From positions 20,221,292 through 20,281,291 of the forward strand of contig NC_088312.1 of NCBI RefSeq assembly GCF_910592395.1: a stretch of 60,000 nucleotides of DNA. The letters are read 5' to 3'. The position numbers were made by a program, and so were the translations under genes. The DNA comes from Lineus longissimus (Eukaryota > Nemertea > Pilidiophora > Heteronemertea > Lineidae). Below are positions 9,001 to 15,792 of this stretch, piece by piece; position 1 is the first letter of the stretch, and every line of letters begins with the position of its first letter. The notes under the pieces are model-generated. The model made no database searches and was not told the origin of the DNA. It saw nothing but the letters and a program-made list of their open reading frames with translations.

Positions 9001-11712
9001 TAGACTGGTCTCCTACGATTGTGTTTAAATGGGTAGACACTAGGTATCCTGCTTTAGGCTTGGGTAAAAAGTAGGCCAGTATTTCCTGTTCCCAGCCATG
9101 GTTGACTCGGTAACTAATGATACCGTGCTTCCAGCCTGGGTAGTCAACGTGTCCAGCAGCTTGTCCTATTGATAGACTTGATAGGGTGAAAGCTATAGAG
9201 AGTGTCGCCGCTTTATAGTCACTTCAAACTTGCTCAATTGGCCAAGCGAATGTACTACTAAAACATTAAACATTTATGGGAAGAGTCAAAGGTGACATCT
9301 TGTTTGAATGGTGTCAATCTGACATCAGATTAGTTTCAACCCTATGGTGTAATAAAGAAAATATCCCTGCAGATCAATCGTCACTCAGATCCAAGAGAAC
9401 GGCAACGTGGAGCCTGAGACGTACGAATGCGTGACAATCTACTTCAGTGATATAGTGGGCTTCACCAAGCTTTCATCCATGAGTACTCCAGTTCAGGTAA
9501 ATAGCATCAAATAAAAAATGTCTATAAACTCAACTCATCATCAGAATGCTTTGCTGGAAAAGCGTTAAAGGTTTGATTCGTTTAACGTGTATGCCAGTGC
9601 GATACAGAGCTGCACAAATCCCAACTCTGTCGCTATAAATCTCTCTTTTACCTTACTTCCTTTCAGATCATTGACCTACTCAACGACCTCTACACAGTTT
9701 TCGACGAGATCATCTCACATTTTGATGTTTACAAGGTAGGCAAAAAGGAACACTGCTTTTCCTGCTGAGTCGTTACTCAAATTCCTTCATCCTCTTGCCC
9801 ACTAGAAACCCAGGCTACGGGTATACCATGTAGGCTATTGTACTTCCTATCATTTTATTACCATTACATGGTATAAGACCGCCTCCTTTTTCGTACGTGT
9901 TCCCTTCGTCTGCTATTGGGGTCTCCTTGTCCTTCTTTATCTTAAAATTTCCACAACATGCGCATTTTTTTCAAAGAAGTCTTCCCCTTTGATGGTTGAT
10001 GATACTTCCCAGTAAGACGACAGATGTCACCGAGGTTGTGTCTACAAGATCTCTGATCCTGAACTACTATACTTTCAGGTTGAAACCATTGGTGATGCAT
10101 ACATGGTAACCTCTGGTCTACCAAAAAGGAATGGCGACCGTCACGTGAGCGAAATTTCCAAGATGTCGCTGAAGTTATTGAGTTCTGTCAAGAAGTTCAA
10201 GATCCGTCATTGCTCAGATTATCCTCTGCAAATTCGAATTGGCTTGCATTCTGGTAAACATCCGTTTCAGATTTTCTGATACCTCCACTCCTAACAACAT
10301 TGGAGCTGCAATTAAGGAAGCTGTTGTTACAGAGCAGGCTGGTTTCGCAACCCTTTTTGCCAAGAGTAACAAACGCCGAAGTACGAAGTAATGTAACTGT
10401 AATTTATCGACGACTTTCTTTGAAAATTTCCTCGAACTAAGTTTAGAATATGATTTACGAATGTCAAGTTAATTAGCACCAGACTTGATGACCCGACAGA
10501 CTTTCTTAGGCGTTTAATACTTCGTCGTTCGCATAAGGTTGCAAAACGTGCCTATTTACTCCTGACCAATGACGAATCGCTTACAAAGGCGTTACTTCGA
10601 GTCGGTCGCGACGCAGGGGTCCCAACACACATTGCTGATGAAACACACTAGCTCAGTCTAGTAGATACTAACCACGCCAGCATTTCATTGAGGCGTTTCT
10701 AAGGTTGTAGCATTGAATCACATGAACAGGACCAGCAAGAATAACGATATTTTCGAATGGATTCAAATCGACAAACGACGGTTTCTCTTTTTTTAGGTCC
10801 GTGCGCTGCTGGTGTGGTTGGCCTGACGATGCCGAGGTACTGTCTGTTTGGAGACACAGTTAATACTGCTTCGAGAATGGAAAGCAATGGAGAACGTAAG
10901 TTGATCACCTTGAAGTTATTTTGATCAATAACACTCTGTGACTGTAACGATTTTTCGTCCCCAAGTTTGATCGTCGGGTTATTATTTAGTGCATTGACGA
11001 GTGTGCCTAAATCTTCAAAACGTGTCCAAACCCTCTCAATGAGAAAATGATAAGTTTTCACCAGTCGAATACATTGTTGACATTCAGGCTTACTTGACGA
11101 TCGTTGCCCTGTTAAGGAATCGCGTATATATTCTCATTTCAGCGTTAAAGATTCACATCAGCTCTAGCACGAACGATCTTCTTCAGCGCATTGGTGGGTT
11201 CGTGACAACCTACAGGCAAGAATTGGAAGTTAAGGTAAGTGACAAGTATAGTCTTGCAATTATATTTCAGATACCGCACGCCTACAGAATGTAGGCAAGG
11301 GTGGCTAACATGACAAAGAGAAATCTCGGGACTGGTTTCGTGCTGAATGCAAGATATTTGAGCGATCCGGTATCTGCTGGAGGAACTTAAAGACCAACGT
11401 AAAGTGATGTGCTGTTTTTTATCTATGGGGTGAGCAGGTTGATCAATGTGACTACCGAAAATTTCGCCGAAAGTTAATGACGTAATGTCTGTATCGTTTT
11501 CAGAAGCATGGAACATGATGATGTCGGGGGATCAGACCTAGACTGAACTACACAGGCACGTTCCCCAAGTAATATATGATATCACTTTCTTCATCCGTTT
11601 CTGCTGACATTATATTCTTCTGTCGTCTTTCCAGGGAAAAGGCACAATGCGGACTTACTGGTTGGAGGATGAAATTGCAAAAGAAGAAACACTGCCTGGG
11701 ACTGTGCCGTAG
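1..11712 (+). CDS. Receptor guanylyl cyclase, 3' 19 exons (5' partial)
   Basis: Membrane guanylyl cyclase, converting GTP to cGMP on the cytosolic side in response to an extracellular ligand. Joined exons: 1-99, 450-585, 1491-1585, 2057-2177, 2900-2996, 3854-3959, 4373-4447, 4887-4967, 5678-5854, 7130-7274, 7779-7955, 8264-8438, 8671-8814, 9373-9496, 9667-9735, 10079-10253, 10797-10895, 11143-11234, 11635-11712. All introns are GT-AG, all phases agree, and the product is 754 residues without internal stop. Order: ectodomain end (1-150), membrane span (about 155-182), pseudokinase (about 235-490), dimerisation helix (495-542), cyclase (about 545-745). Metal-binding Asp569 and Asp613, guanine-recognition Glu609 and Cys681, and transition-state Asn688 and Arg692 are all present, so it should be active. 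It is of the natriuretic-peptide/sperm-chemoattractant receptor type; the ligand cannot be named. The N-terminal ectodomain and signal peptide lie upstream of the window. Confidence 0.95.
100..449 (+). other. Intron 1 of the guanylyl cyclase
   Basis: Contains a T run followed by a G run near 170-196. Nothing else recognisable. Confidence 0.85.
450..585 (+). CDS. Receptor guanylyl cyclase exon (ectodomain)
   Basis: Encodes [20 protein letters not shown] and continues through [10 protein letters not shown] to a WGRSFH end. The 'AANLY.AV.LYA..(I/L)NET..AGG' pattern is characteristic of natriuretic-type receptor ectodomains. Acceptor cttcctcag, donor gtgagt, exit phase 1. The NGT and NET tripeptides are candidate N-glycosylation sites. 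Confidence 0.93.
630..703 (+). repeat. Dispersed GC-rich repeat, copy 1
   Basis: Shares ACACTCCGGAC, GACCGGCCT, GTCCTGTCGC and GCTGCCCCGGGAGTCTA in the same order with the reverse complement of 3560-3623, in intron 5 of the same gene. Confidence 0.7.
1268..1326. repeat. Short hairpin/MITE-like remnant
   Basis: Arms 1268-1290 and 1304-1326 are inverted repeats matching at 21 of 23 positions, with a 13-base spacer. The arm core (CTCTCTATTAAGGACA) resembles 58982-58997, beyond the transporter gene. It may be a remnant of a DNA-transposon end; the family is not assigned. Confidence 0.65.
1491..1585 (+). CDS. Receptor guanylyl cyclase exon (ectodomain)
   Basis: Encodes [20 protein letters not shown] and on to TGDME. 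The 'G..G.L..D.NGDR' signature is the conserved segment near the end of the ANF-receptor fold. Acceptor tttttaag, donor gtatgt. Confidence 0.93.
1586..2899 (+). other. Introns 3 and 4 of the guanylyl cyclase
   Basis: Intron 3 is 1586-2056 and intron 4 is 2178-2899, around the exon 2057-2177. Intron 4 is AT-rich. No other gene or repeat recognised. Confidence 0.8.
2057..2177 (+). CDS. Receptor guanylyl cyclase exon (juxtamembrane ectodomain)
   Basis: Encodes the end of the ectodomain, including [20 protein letters not shown] followed by FCEQ. The 'W..G..PP...P.CG..NE.C' region with two cysteines just outside the membrane is typical of receptor guanylyl cyclases. Acceptor cttcag, donor gtataa, exit phase 1. 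Confidence 0.93.
2900..2996 (+). CDS. Receptor guanylyl cyclase exon (transmembrane)
   Basis: Encodes the single membrane span: about 28 hydrophobic residues from [10 protein letters not shown] to VSVYLIYR, ended by a positive stop-transfer residue. Acceptor ggtttcag, donor gtaagt, exit phase 2. Confidence 0.93.
2997..3853 (+). other. Intron 5 of the guanylyl cyclase
   Basis: Carries the inverted second copy of the GC-rich dispersed repeat at 3560-3623. Nothing coding recognised. Confidence 0.85.
3560..3623 (-). repeat. Dispersed GC-rich repeat, copy 2 (inverted)
   Basis: Its reverse complement matches 630-703 in ordered blocks, including GACTCCCGGGGCAG at the left end and GTCCGGAGTGT at the right. 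It is shorter than copy 1 by a small internal deletion. Confidence 0.7.
3854..3959 (+). CDS. Receptor guanylyl cyclase exon (juxtamembrane hinge)
   Basis: Starts [20 protein letters not shown] and continues to a Ser/Arg/Lys-rich end (FGSSRSRKS). In vertebrate relatives this hinge before the pseudokinase carries the serine/threonine phosphorylation sites that set hormone sensitivity. Equivalent use here is inferred only from position and composition. Confidence 0.92.
3960..4372 (+). other. Intron 6 of the guanylyl cyclase
   Basis: Contains the 34-bp tandem duplication at 4071-4138; otherwise unremarkable and AT-rich. Confidence 0.85.
4071..4138. repeat. 34-bp tandem duplication
   Basis: 4071-4104 is repeated exactly at 4105-4138. 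Each copy begins TCATGGTTCGTGGGTC and contains an internal GGTC...GACC dyad. Confidence 0.9.
4373..4447 (+). CDS. Receptor guanylyl cyclase exon (pseudokinase start)
   Basis: Encodes 25 residues, [20 protein letters not shown] plus TGYLN. It continues the Ser/Thr-rich hinge into the first strands of the pseudokinase; no classical GxGxxG loop is present, as usual in this family. Phase 0 on both sides. Confidence 0.9.
4448..4886 (+). other. Intron 7 of the guanylyl cyclase
   Basis: Contains two CCCGCAGACGAG(T/C)GAT segments (near 4480 and 4624) that look like a diverged local duplication. No gene seen. Confidence 0.75.
4887..4967 (+). CDS. Receptor guanylyl cyclase exon (pseudokinase beta3/alphaC)
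   Basis: Encodes [20 protein letters not shown] and on to [11 protein letters not shown] holds the beta3 lysine (Lys250) equivalent to the ATP-binding lysine of kinases, followed by the alphaC helix with EEL. Acceptor ttccag, donor gtaagt, phase 0. Confidence 0.93.
4968..5677 (+). other. Intron 8 of the guanylyl cyclase
   Basis: Contains the palindrome at 5179-5231. No coding evidence; open frames here lack any recognised motif. Confidence 0.8.
5179..5231. repeat. Imperfect palindrome in intron 8
   Basis: ACGTATACGGAT at 5186-5197 pairs with ATCCGTATACGT at 5210-5221, and GGATCC at 5179-5184 pairs with GGATCC at 5226-5231. It could extrude as a hairpin; no function inferred. Confidence 0.8.
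5678..5854 (+). CDS. Receptor guanylyl cyclase exon (pseudokinase N/C lobe)
   Basis: Encodes 59 residues including [27 protein letters not shown] and the LDWAFKQS helix. The 'EYC.KGSLQD.LEN....LDW.F..S' block is diagnostic of receptor guanylyl cyclase pseudokinases. Phase 0 on both sides. Confidence 0.95.
6169..6189 (+). repeat. Inverted repeat arm, left
   Basis: Exact reverse complement of 6940-6960. Begins GGCTTACTGG and ends CTTTGCGCAA. Similarity outside the 21 bp is patchy. Confidence 0.8.
6940..6960 (-). repeat. Inverted repeat arm, right
   Basis: Exact reverse complement of 6169-6189, followed by CGGTCGGACT, which resembles the GGTCGGACGG that precedes the left arm. Confidence 0.8.
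7130..7274 (+). CDS. Receptor guanylyl cyclase exon (degenerate catalytic loop)
   Basis: Encodes [20 protein letters not shown]. The catalytic loop reads HGNLKSSNC (342-350), so the HRD aspartate of active kinases is absent and the domain is a pseudokinase. The DFG position reads GDFA. Acceptor ttttttcag, donor gtaata, exit phase 1. Confidence 0.95.
7275..8263 (+). other. Introns 10 and 11 of the guanylyl cyclase
   Basis: Intron 10 is 7275-7778 and intron 11 is 7956-8263, around the exon 7779-7955. AT-rich; nothing else recognised. Confidence 0.8.
7779..7955 (+). CDS. Receptor guanylyl cyclase exon (pseudokinase C lobe)
   Basis: Encodes [33 protein letters not shown] and [13 protein letters not shown] is the APE motif and the SDIYS.GI..QEI block is the alphaF helix. 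The first Glu codon is split across the intron. Confidence 0.95.
8264..8438 (+). CDS. Receptor guanylyl cyclase exon (pseudokinase end)
   Basis: Encodes [20 protein letters not shown], then [20 protein letters not shown]. 'PPFRP' and 'CW.E...ERP' are the end of the kinase-like fold. The donor gttcgt is weaker than its neighbours, but the phase and the following exon require it. Confidence 0.93.
8671..8814 (+). CDS. Receptor guanylyl cyclase exon (dimerisation helix)
   Basis: Encodes [20 protein letters not shown], then [20 protein letters not shown]. This is the signalling/dimerisation coiled coil that couples the pseudokinase to the cyclase and ends in RLLPA. Donor gtgagt, exit phase 2. Confidence 0.96.
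8822..9058. repeat. Diverged tandem repeats in intron 13
   Basis: Two related segments about 110 bp apart share GCTCC(G/A)GCAAGTG(T/A)AGC and AATAGACTGGT followed by TCCTGTT(T/C)TCTGTC. TAGACTGGT or AGACTGGTAT recurs several times and a weaker third copy follows. Intron 13 (8815-9372) has no other feature. Confidence 0.75.
9373..9496 (+). CDS. Receptor guanylyl cyclase exon (cyclase, first metal Asp)
   Basis: Encodes the start of the cyclase domain with [20 protein letters not shown]. Asp569 in FSDIVGFT is the first Mg/Mn-binding aspartate. Confidence 0.97.
9667..9735 (+). CDS. Receptor guanylyl cyclase exon (cyclase)
   Basis: Encodes 23 residues, [20 protein letters not shown] plus VYK. 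'LLNDLYT.FD....FDVYK' is conserved in all receptor guanylyl cyclases. Phase 0 on both sides. Confidence 0.96.
9736..10796 (+). other. Introns 15 and 16 of the guanylyl cyclase
   Basis: Intron 15 is 9736-10078 and intron 16 is 10254-10796. No gene, repeat or motif recognised besides the splice sites. Confidence 0.8.
10079..10253 (+). CDS. Receptor guanylyl cyclase exon (cyclase, guanine Glu and second metal Asp)
   Basis: Begins [20 protein letters not shown]. Glu609 is the guanine-specifying residue and Asp613 the second metal ligand. It ends [10 protein letters not shown] across the intron. A GTGAGC at 10145-10150 looks like a donor, but the frame continues through it into conserved sequence, so it is not used here. 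Confidence 0.95.
10797..10895 (+). CDS. Receptor guanylyl cyclase exon (cyclase, Cys/Asn/Arg)
   Basis: Encodes [20 protein letters not shown] and [13 protein letters not shown]. Cys681 (base specificity), Asn688 and Arg692 (catalysis) are all present. Acceptor tttttttag, donor gtaagt. Confidence 0.97.
11143..11234 (+). CDS. Receptor guanylyl cyclase exon (cyclase end)
   Basis: Encodes [20 protein letters not shown] and [11 protein letters not shown]. The first codon is split and gives Pro, where many relatives have Ala. Acceptor ctcatttcag, donor gtaagt. Confidence 0.93.
11235..11634 (+). other. Intron 18 of the guanylyl cyclase
   Basis: 400-bp intron before the last coding exon. Nothing further recognised. 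Confidence 0.8.
11635..11712 (+). CDS. Receptor guanylyl cyclase last coding exon
   Basis: Encodes [20 protein letters not shown], then PGTVP and TAG at 11710-11712. 'GKG...TYWL' is the canonical end of the cyclase domain. The C-terminal tail is short. Confidence 0.96.
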   Translation, partial: GKGTMRTYWLEDEIAKEETLPGTVP

Positions 11713-13755
11713 AAGCGTTTCTTTATTTTAATACCATGATGTGCCCCAAAGAATCAAATTCATATTATTTCGCAATCATTAACCGTCCACTCCATTAGGT
11801 CATTGACCTGGCCCATTCACAAAGGGTCAGCGTTTGCTATATGCCGTTCTGGTCCGCTCTTTCCAGAAGCAAAGCCTTGTGATAGTTCAAGAAGGTAAAG
11901 ACAAGTGGCCAATAATACATTTCACTGAACGTACGCTGTCTGCGCAAGTTGGCTATTTGAGTTAGATTTACGGTACACTCCTGACGCAACCTTATCTCTC
12001 CCTCCAAAGGAAGAGCAGAGACTGATTTATAGGATGCCGAATTACGGACATTATTACCGCCAGGCTTGCATATCGTTACTTTGAGTGATGTTTTACCGTC
12101 TTTCATAAATTGCTTATGACACACTAGAGGCAAAACGAGATGGATTTGAAGTTCGATTCAAAAGCCTTTAACTCTTTATTTCTTCTTGAACACTTCAACT
12201 TCGGGTACTAGTAGTAGAGAGTCGATACAACGTATTTGGATGTATTGTGTATGGATTCGAAATGTTATTAAACATCTTTCCAAACGAAATCGTTTTCATT
12301 CTTCTTGTATTTAACAAACTAGTTGGTACCCGTCCTAAGGACGGGTTGTACTGGTACGGGCATTGTCAATTGAGTATTTCTTTGAACACCAACTGCCACT
12401 ACCCCGAGACGTCAAGTTGGCCCAAGGTCTGCTGATTGACGCACTCCACGAGACTTCTCACCGAACACACATCCAAATGACCGAAGACAGATATAGATGC
12501 GCGATCCACGGCTGACTCGAAATTAACACGGGGTGGTTTACCATGTCAAATGGACGATGGAAAAGGGTTGATCTGCAACCGTGCAGCGTTTCTTGGGCAG
12601 TATCTAAAACCACATACCACATACCACAAACCCACATGCCAATTTTTTCCAGGTGGGGCAATCCAATGACGGCTGAAGCGGATTCCTCTCTATAGCATTC
12701 CGCGAAGTTACTATTTATAGCTCACAAGGTCATTTGCATGAGATATGACGTTTTAGTCACGTGACAGTCGGACATCGACACTTATTTCCACGCATTTGAG
12801 CTTATTTTAAAGTCAATTACCTTTGACCCTGCATTGTTTTTAGCATGAATGATACCATAGAGTCAGCGAGAGAAATATTCAGAACAATTATGTAGTATTT
12901 TCAACACTCGGACATGTGCCAGATTGAATCTAACTGCCCTAGTTAGAAAGCCTGAATCCATTACGAAACCGCATGTTTGTCCGACATTGCCTGTAGTTCA
13001 GCGATGGGGAAATAGAGGGCAGCAGCTGCAGTGACCTCATCATTGCGGAATGCTATTGAGAGGACGGAACGTCGTCTAATAAAGTGTCGTTCCATCACTT
13101 TATGATGGGCCAATCAAATTGGCGACGTCAAGGGTCACCGAGGAGAAGAGGATGACAAATATCACGATCTTGTTTTTAATATCTTTATTGAACAATAAAT
13201 TATTAGAGTAGAATTAACAACTTTTTTCTGGGAGTTTCTACAACCGGGGATAGAATGTCCGGGAACCAAGCATTCTATCACTTACTTTCAGTTGGAGCTA
13301 TTGGCGGTCATGACATCTAGTACAGAACCATTTATAGCATAATCCGACAGGATACAATAGGCCCGGACACTTTTCCAGGGGAGTTTTTCCCCCGACTCCC
13401 CTGAAGTATCGGCGATCTGTGACCTGATCATCCTGATAATGTTGATGTGATTGTGACAGCGAAATTGGTGCGACAACACACCTGGTCCTGATTGTCCTTC
13501 ACAGGAACCGCTTGTTGCCGACAAAGTCAAGACACTTACTTGGCGTTACCTCATGCAGTTAAGTCCAATCAACTTAACGCCACGTAAAAAGACATCATCA
13601 ACGGGCTAATGCAATTTGAACGATCTGCACAGGAAGGACGTGTCAAATTTTGTCCTGGATTATGAACGGACACCAATGATGAAATGTACAAACAATCACT
13701 GATTGTGAAACTTTCAATCTAGCATTTGAAATGTTTAGGACAAGAACCGAATGCC
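11713..13755 (+). other. 3' UTR and intergenic DNA before the satellite
   Basis: No open frame with a recognisable product. A perfect 8-bp hairpin (ACCCGTCC/GGACGGGT, 12328-12346) and an 8-bp dyad ATAAAGTG/CACTTTAT (about 13079-13103) are visible. The cyclase 3' UTR must begin here; its end is not resolved. Confidence 0.7.
13078..13083 (+). promoter_or_regulatory. Possible polyadenylation signal, AATAAA
   Basis: First exact AATAAA that I see downstream of the cyclase stop, about 1.37 kb away. An ATTAAA variant lies nearer, at 12267-12272. Either could end the transcript. Confidence 0.25.
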
Positions 13756-15764
13756 ATGATTTCTTTCCTTCATAGGAAGAACCGAGTGCCTTTCTTTGCT
13801 TTTGAGGAAGAATTGGCATGATTTCTTTCCTTCATAGGAAGAACCGAGTGCCTTTCTTTGCTTTTAAGGAAGAATTGGCATGATTTCTTTCCTGCATAGG
13901 AAGAACCGAGTGCCTTTCTTTGCTTTTGAGAAAGAATTGGCATGATTTCTTTCCTTCATAGGAAGAACCGAGTGCCTTTCTTTGCATTTGAGGAAGAATT
14001 GGCATGATTTCTTTCCTTCATAGGAAGAATCGAGTGCCTTTCTTTGCTTTTGAGGAAGAATTGGCATGATTTCTTTCCCTCATAGGAAGAACCGAGTGCC
14101 TTTCTTTGCTTTTGAGGAAGAATTGGCATGATTTCTTTCCTTCATAGGAAGAACCGAGTGCCTTTCTTTGCTTTTGAGAAAGAATTGGCATGATTTCTTT
14201 CCTTCATAGGAAGAACCGAGTACCTTTCTTTGCTTTTGAGGAAGAATTGGCATGATTTCTTTCCCTCATAGGAAGAACCGAGTGCCTTTCTTTGCTTTTG
14301 AGGAAGAATTGGCATGATTTCTTTCCTTCATAGGAAGAACCGAGTGCCTTTCTTTGCTTTTGAGGAAGAATTGGCATGATTTCTTTCCTCCATAGGAAGA
14401 ACCGAGTGCCTTTCTTTGCTTTTGAGGAAGAATTGGCATGATTTCTTTCCTTCATTGGAAGAACCGAGTGCCTTTCTTTGCTTTTGAGGACGAATTGGCA
14501 TGATTTCTTTCCTTCTTTGGAAGAACTGAGTGCCTTTCTTTGCTTTTGAGGAAGAATTGGCATGATTTCTTTCCCTCATAGGAAGAACCGAGTGCCTTTC
14601 TTTGCTTTTGAGGAAGAATTGGCATGATTTCTTTCATTCATAGGAAGAACCGAGTGCCTTTCTTTGCTTTTGAGGAAGAATTGGCATGATTTCTTTCCCT
14701 CATAGGAAGAACCGAGTGCCTTTCTTTGCTTTTGAGGAAGAATTGGCATGATTTCTTTCCTTCATAGGAAGAACCCAGTGCCTTTCTTTGCTTTTGAGGA
14801 AGAATTGGCATGATTTCTTTCCCTCATAGGAAGAACCGAGTGCCTTTCTTTGCTTTTGAGGAAGAATTGGCATGATTTCTTTCCTTCATAGGAAGAACCG
14901 AGTGCCTTTCTTTGCTTTTGAGGAAGAATTGGCATGATTTCTTTCCTTCATAGGAAGAACCGAGTGCCTTTCTTTGCTTTTGAGGAAGAATTGGCATGAT
15001 TTCTTTCCTCCATAGGAAGAACCGAGTGCCTTTCTTTGCTTTTGAGGAAGAATTGGCATGATTTCTTTCCTTCATAGGAAGAACCGAGTGCCTTTCTTTG
15101 CTTTTGAGGACGAATTGGCATGATTTCTTTCCTTCTTTGGAAGAACAGAGTGCCTTTCTTTGCTTTTGAGGAAGAATTGGCACGATTTCTTTCCCTCATA
15201 GGAAGAACCGAGTACCTTTCTTTGTTTTTGAGGAAGAATTGGCATGATTTCTTTCCTTCATAGGAAGAACCGAGTGCCTTTCTTTGTTTCTGAGGAAGAA
15301 TTGGCATGATTTCTTTCCTTCATAGGAAGAACCGAGTGCCTTTCTTTGCTTTTGAGGAAGAATTAGCATGATTTCTTTCCTTCATAGGAAGAACCGAGTG
15401 CCTTTCTTTGCTTTTGAGGAAGAATTGGCATGATTTCTTTCCTTCATAGGAAGAACCGAGTGCCTTTCTTTGCTTTTGAGGAAGAATTGGCATGAATTCT
15501 TTCCTTCATAGGAAGAACCGAGTGCCTTTCTTTGCTTTTGAGGAAGAATTGGCATGATTTCTTTCCTTCATAGGAAGAACCGAGTGCCTTTCTTTGCTTT
15601 TGAGGACGAATTGGCATGATTTCTTTCCTTCTTTGGAAGAACCGAGTGCCTTTCTTTGCTTTTGAGGAAGAATTGGCATGATTTCTTTCCCTCATAGGAA
15701 GAACCGAGTGCCTTTCTTTGCATTTGAGGAAGAATTGGCATGATTTCTTTCCTTCATAGGAAGA
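13756..15764 (-). repeat. Satellite block A (minus orientation)
   Basis: About 32 monomers in the orientation whose top strand reads CATGATTTCTTTCC...GAGTGCCTTTC. A truncated unit (about 13742-13755) forms the left edge. Units around 14204-14563 recur at 14824-15183, an offset of 620 bp or ten monomers. Confidence 0.95.
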
Positions 15765-15792
15765 AAGGCACTCGGTTCTTCCTATGAAGGAA
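15750..15792. repeat. Satellite inversion junction (palindrome)
   Basis: Block A ends in CCTTCATAGGAAGAA and block B starts AGGCACTCGG then TTCTTCCTATGAAGG, giving perfect arms on a 10-base spacer. The junction lies in continuous sequence, not at a gap. Confidence 0.9.

Noticed and set aside
10145-10150. GTGAGC as the donor ending the exon at 10144
   Set aside because: The frame continues into conserved cyclase sequence ([11 protein letters not shown] to IRIGLHSG) and only the donor at 10254 gives the right phase for the next exon.
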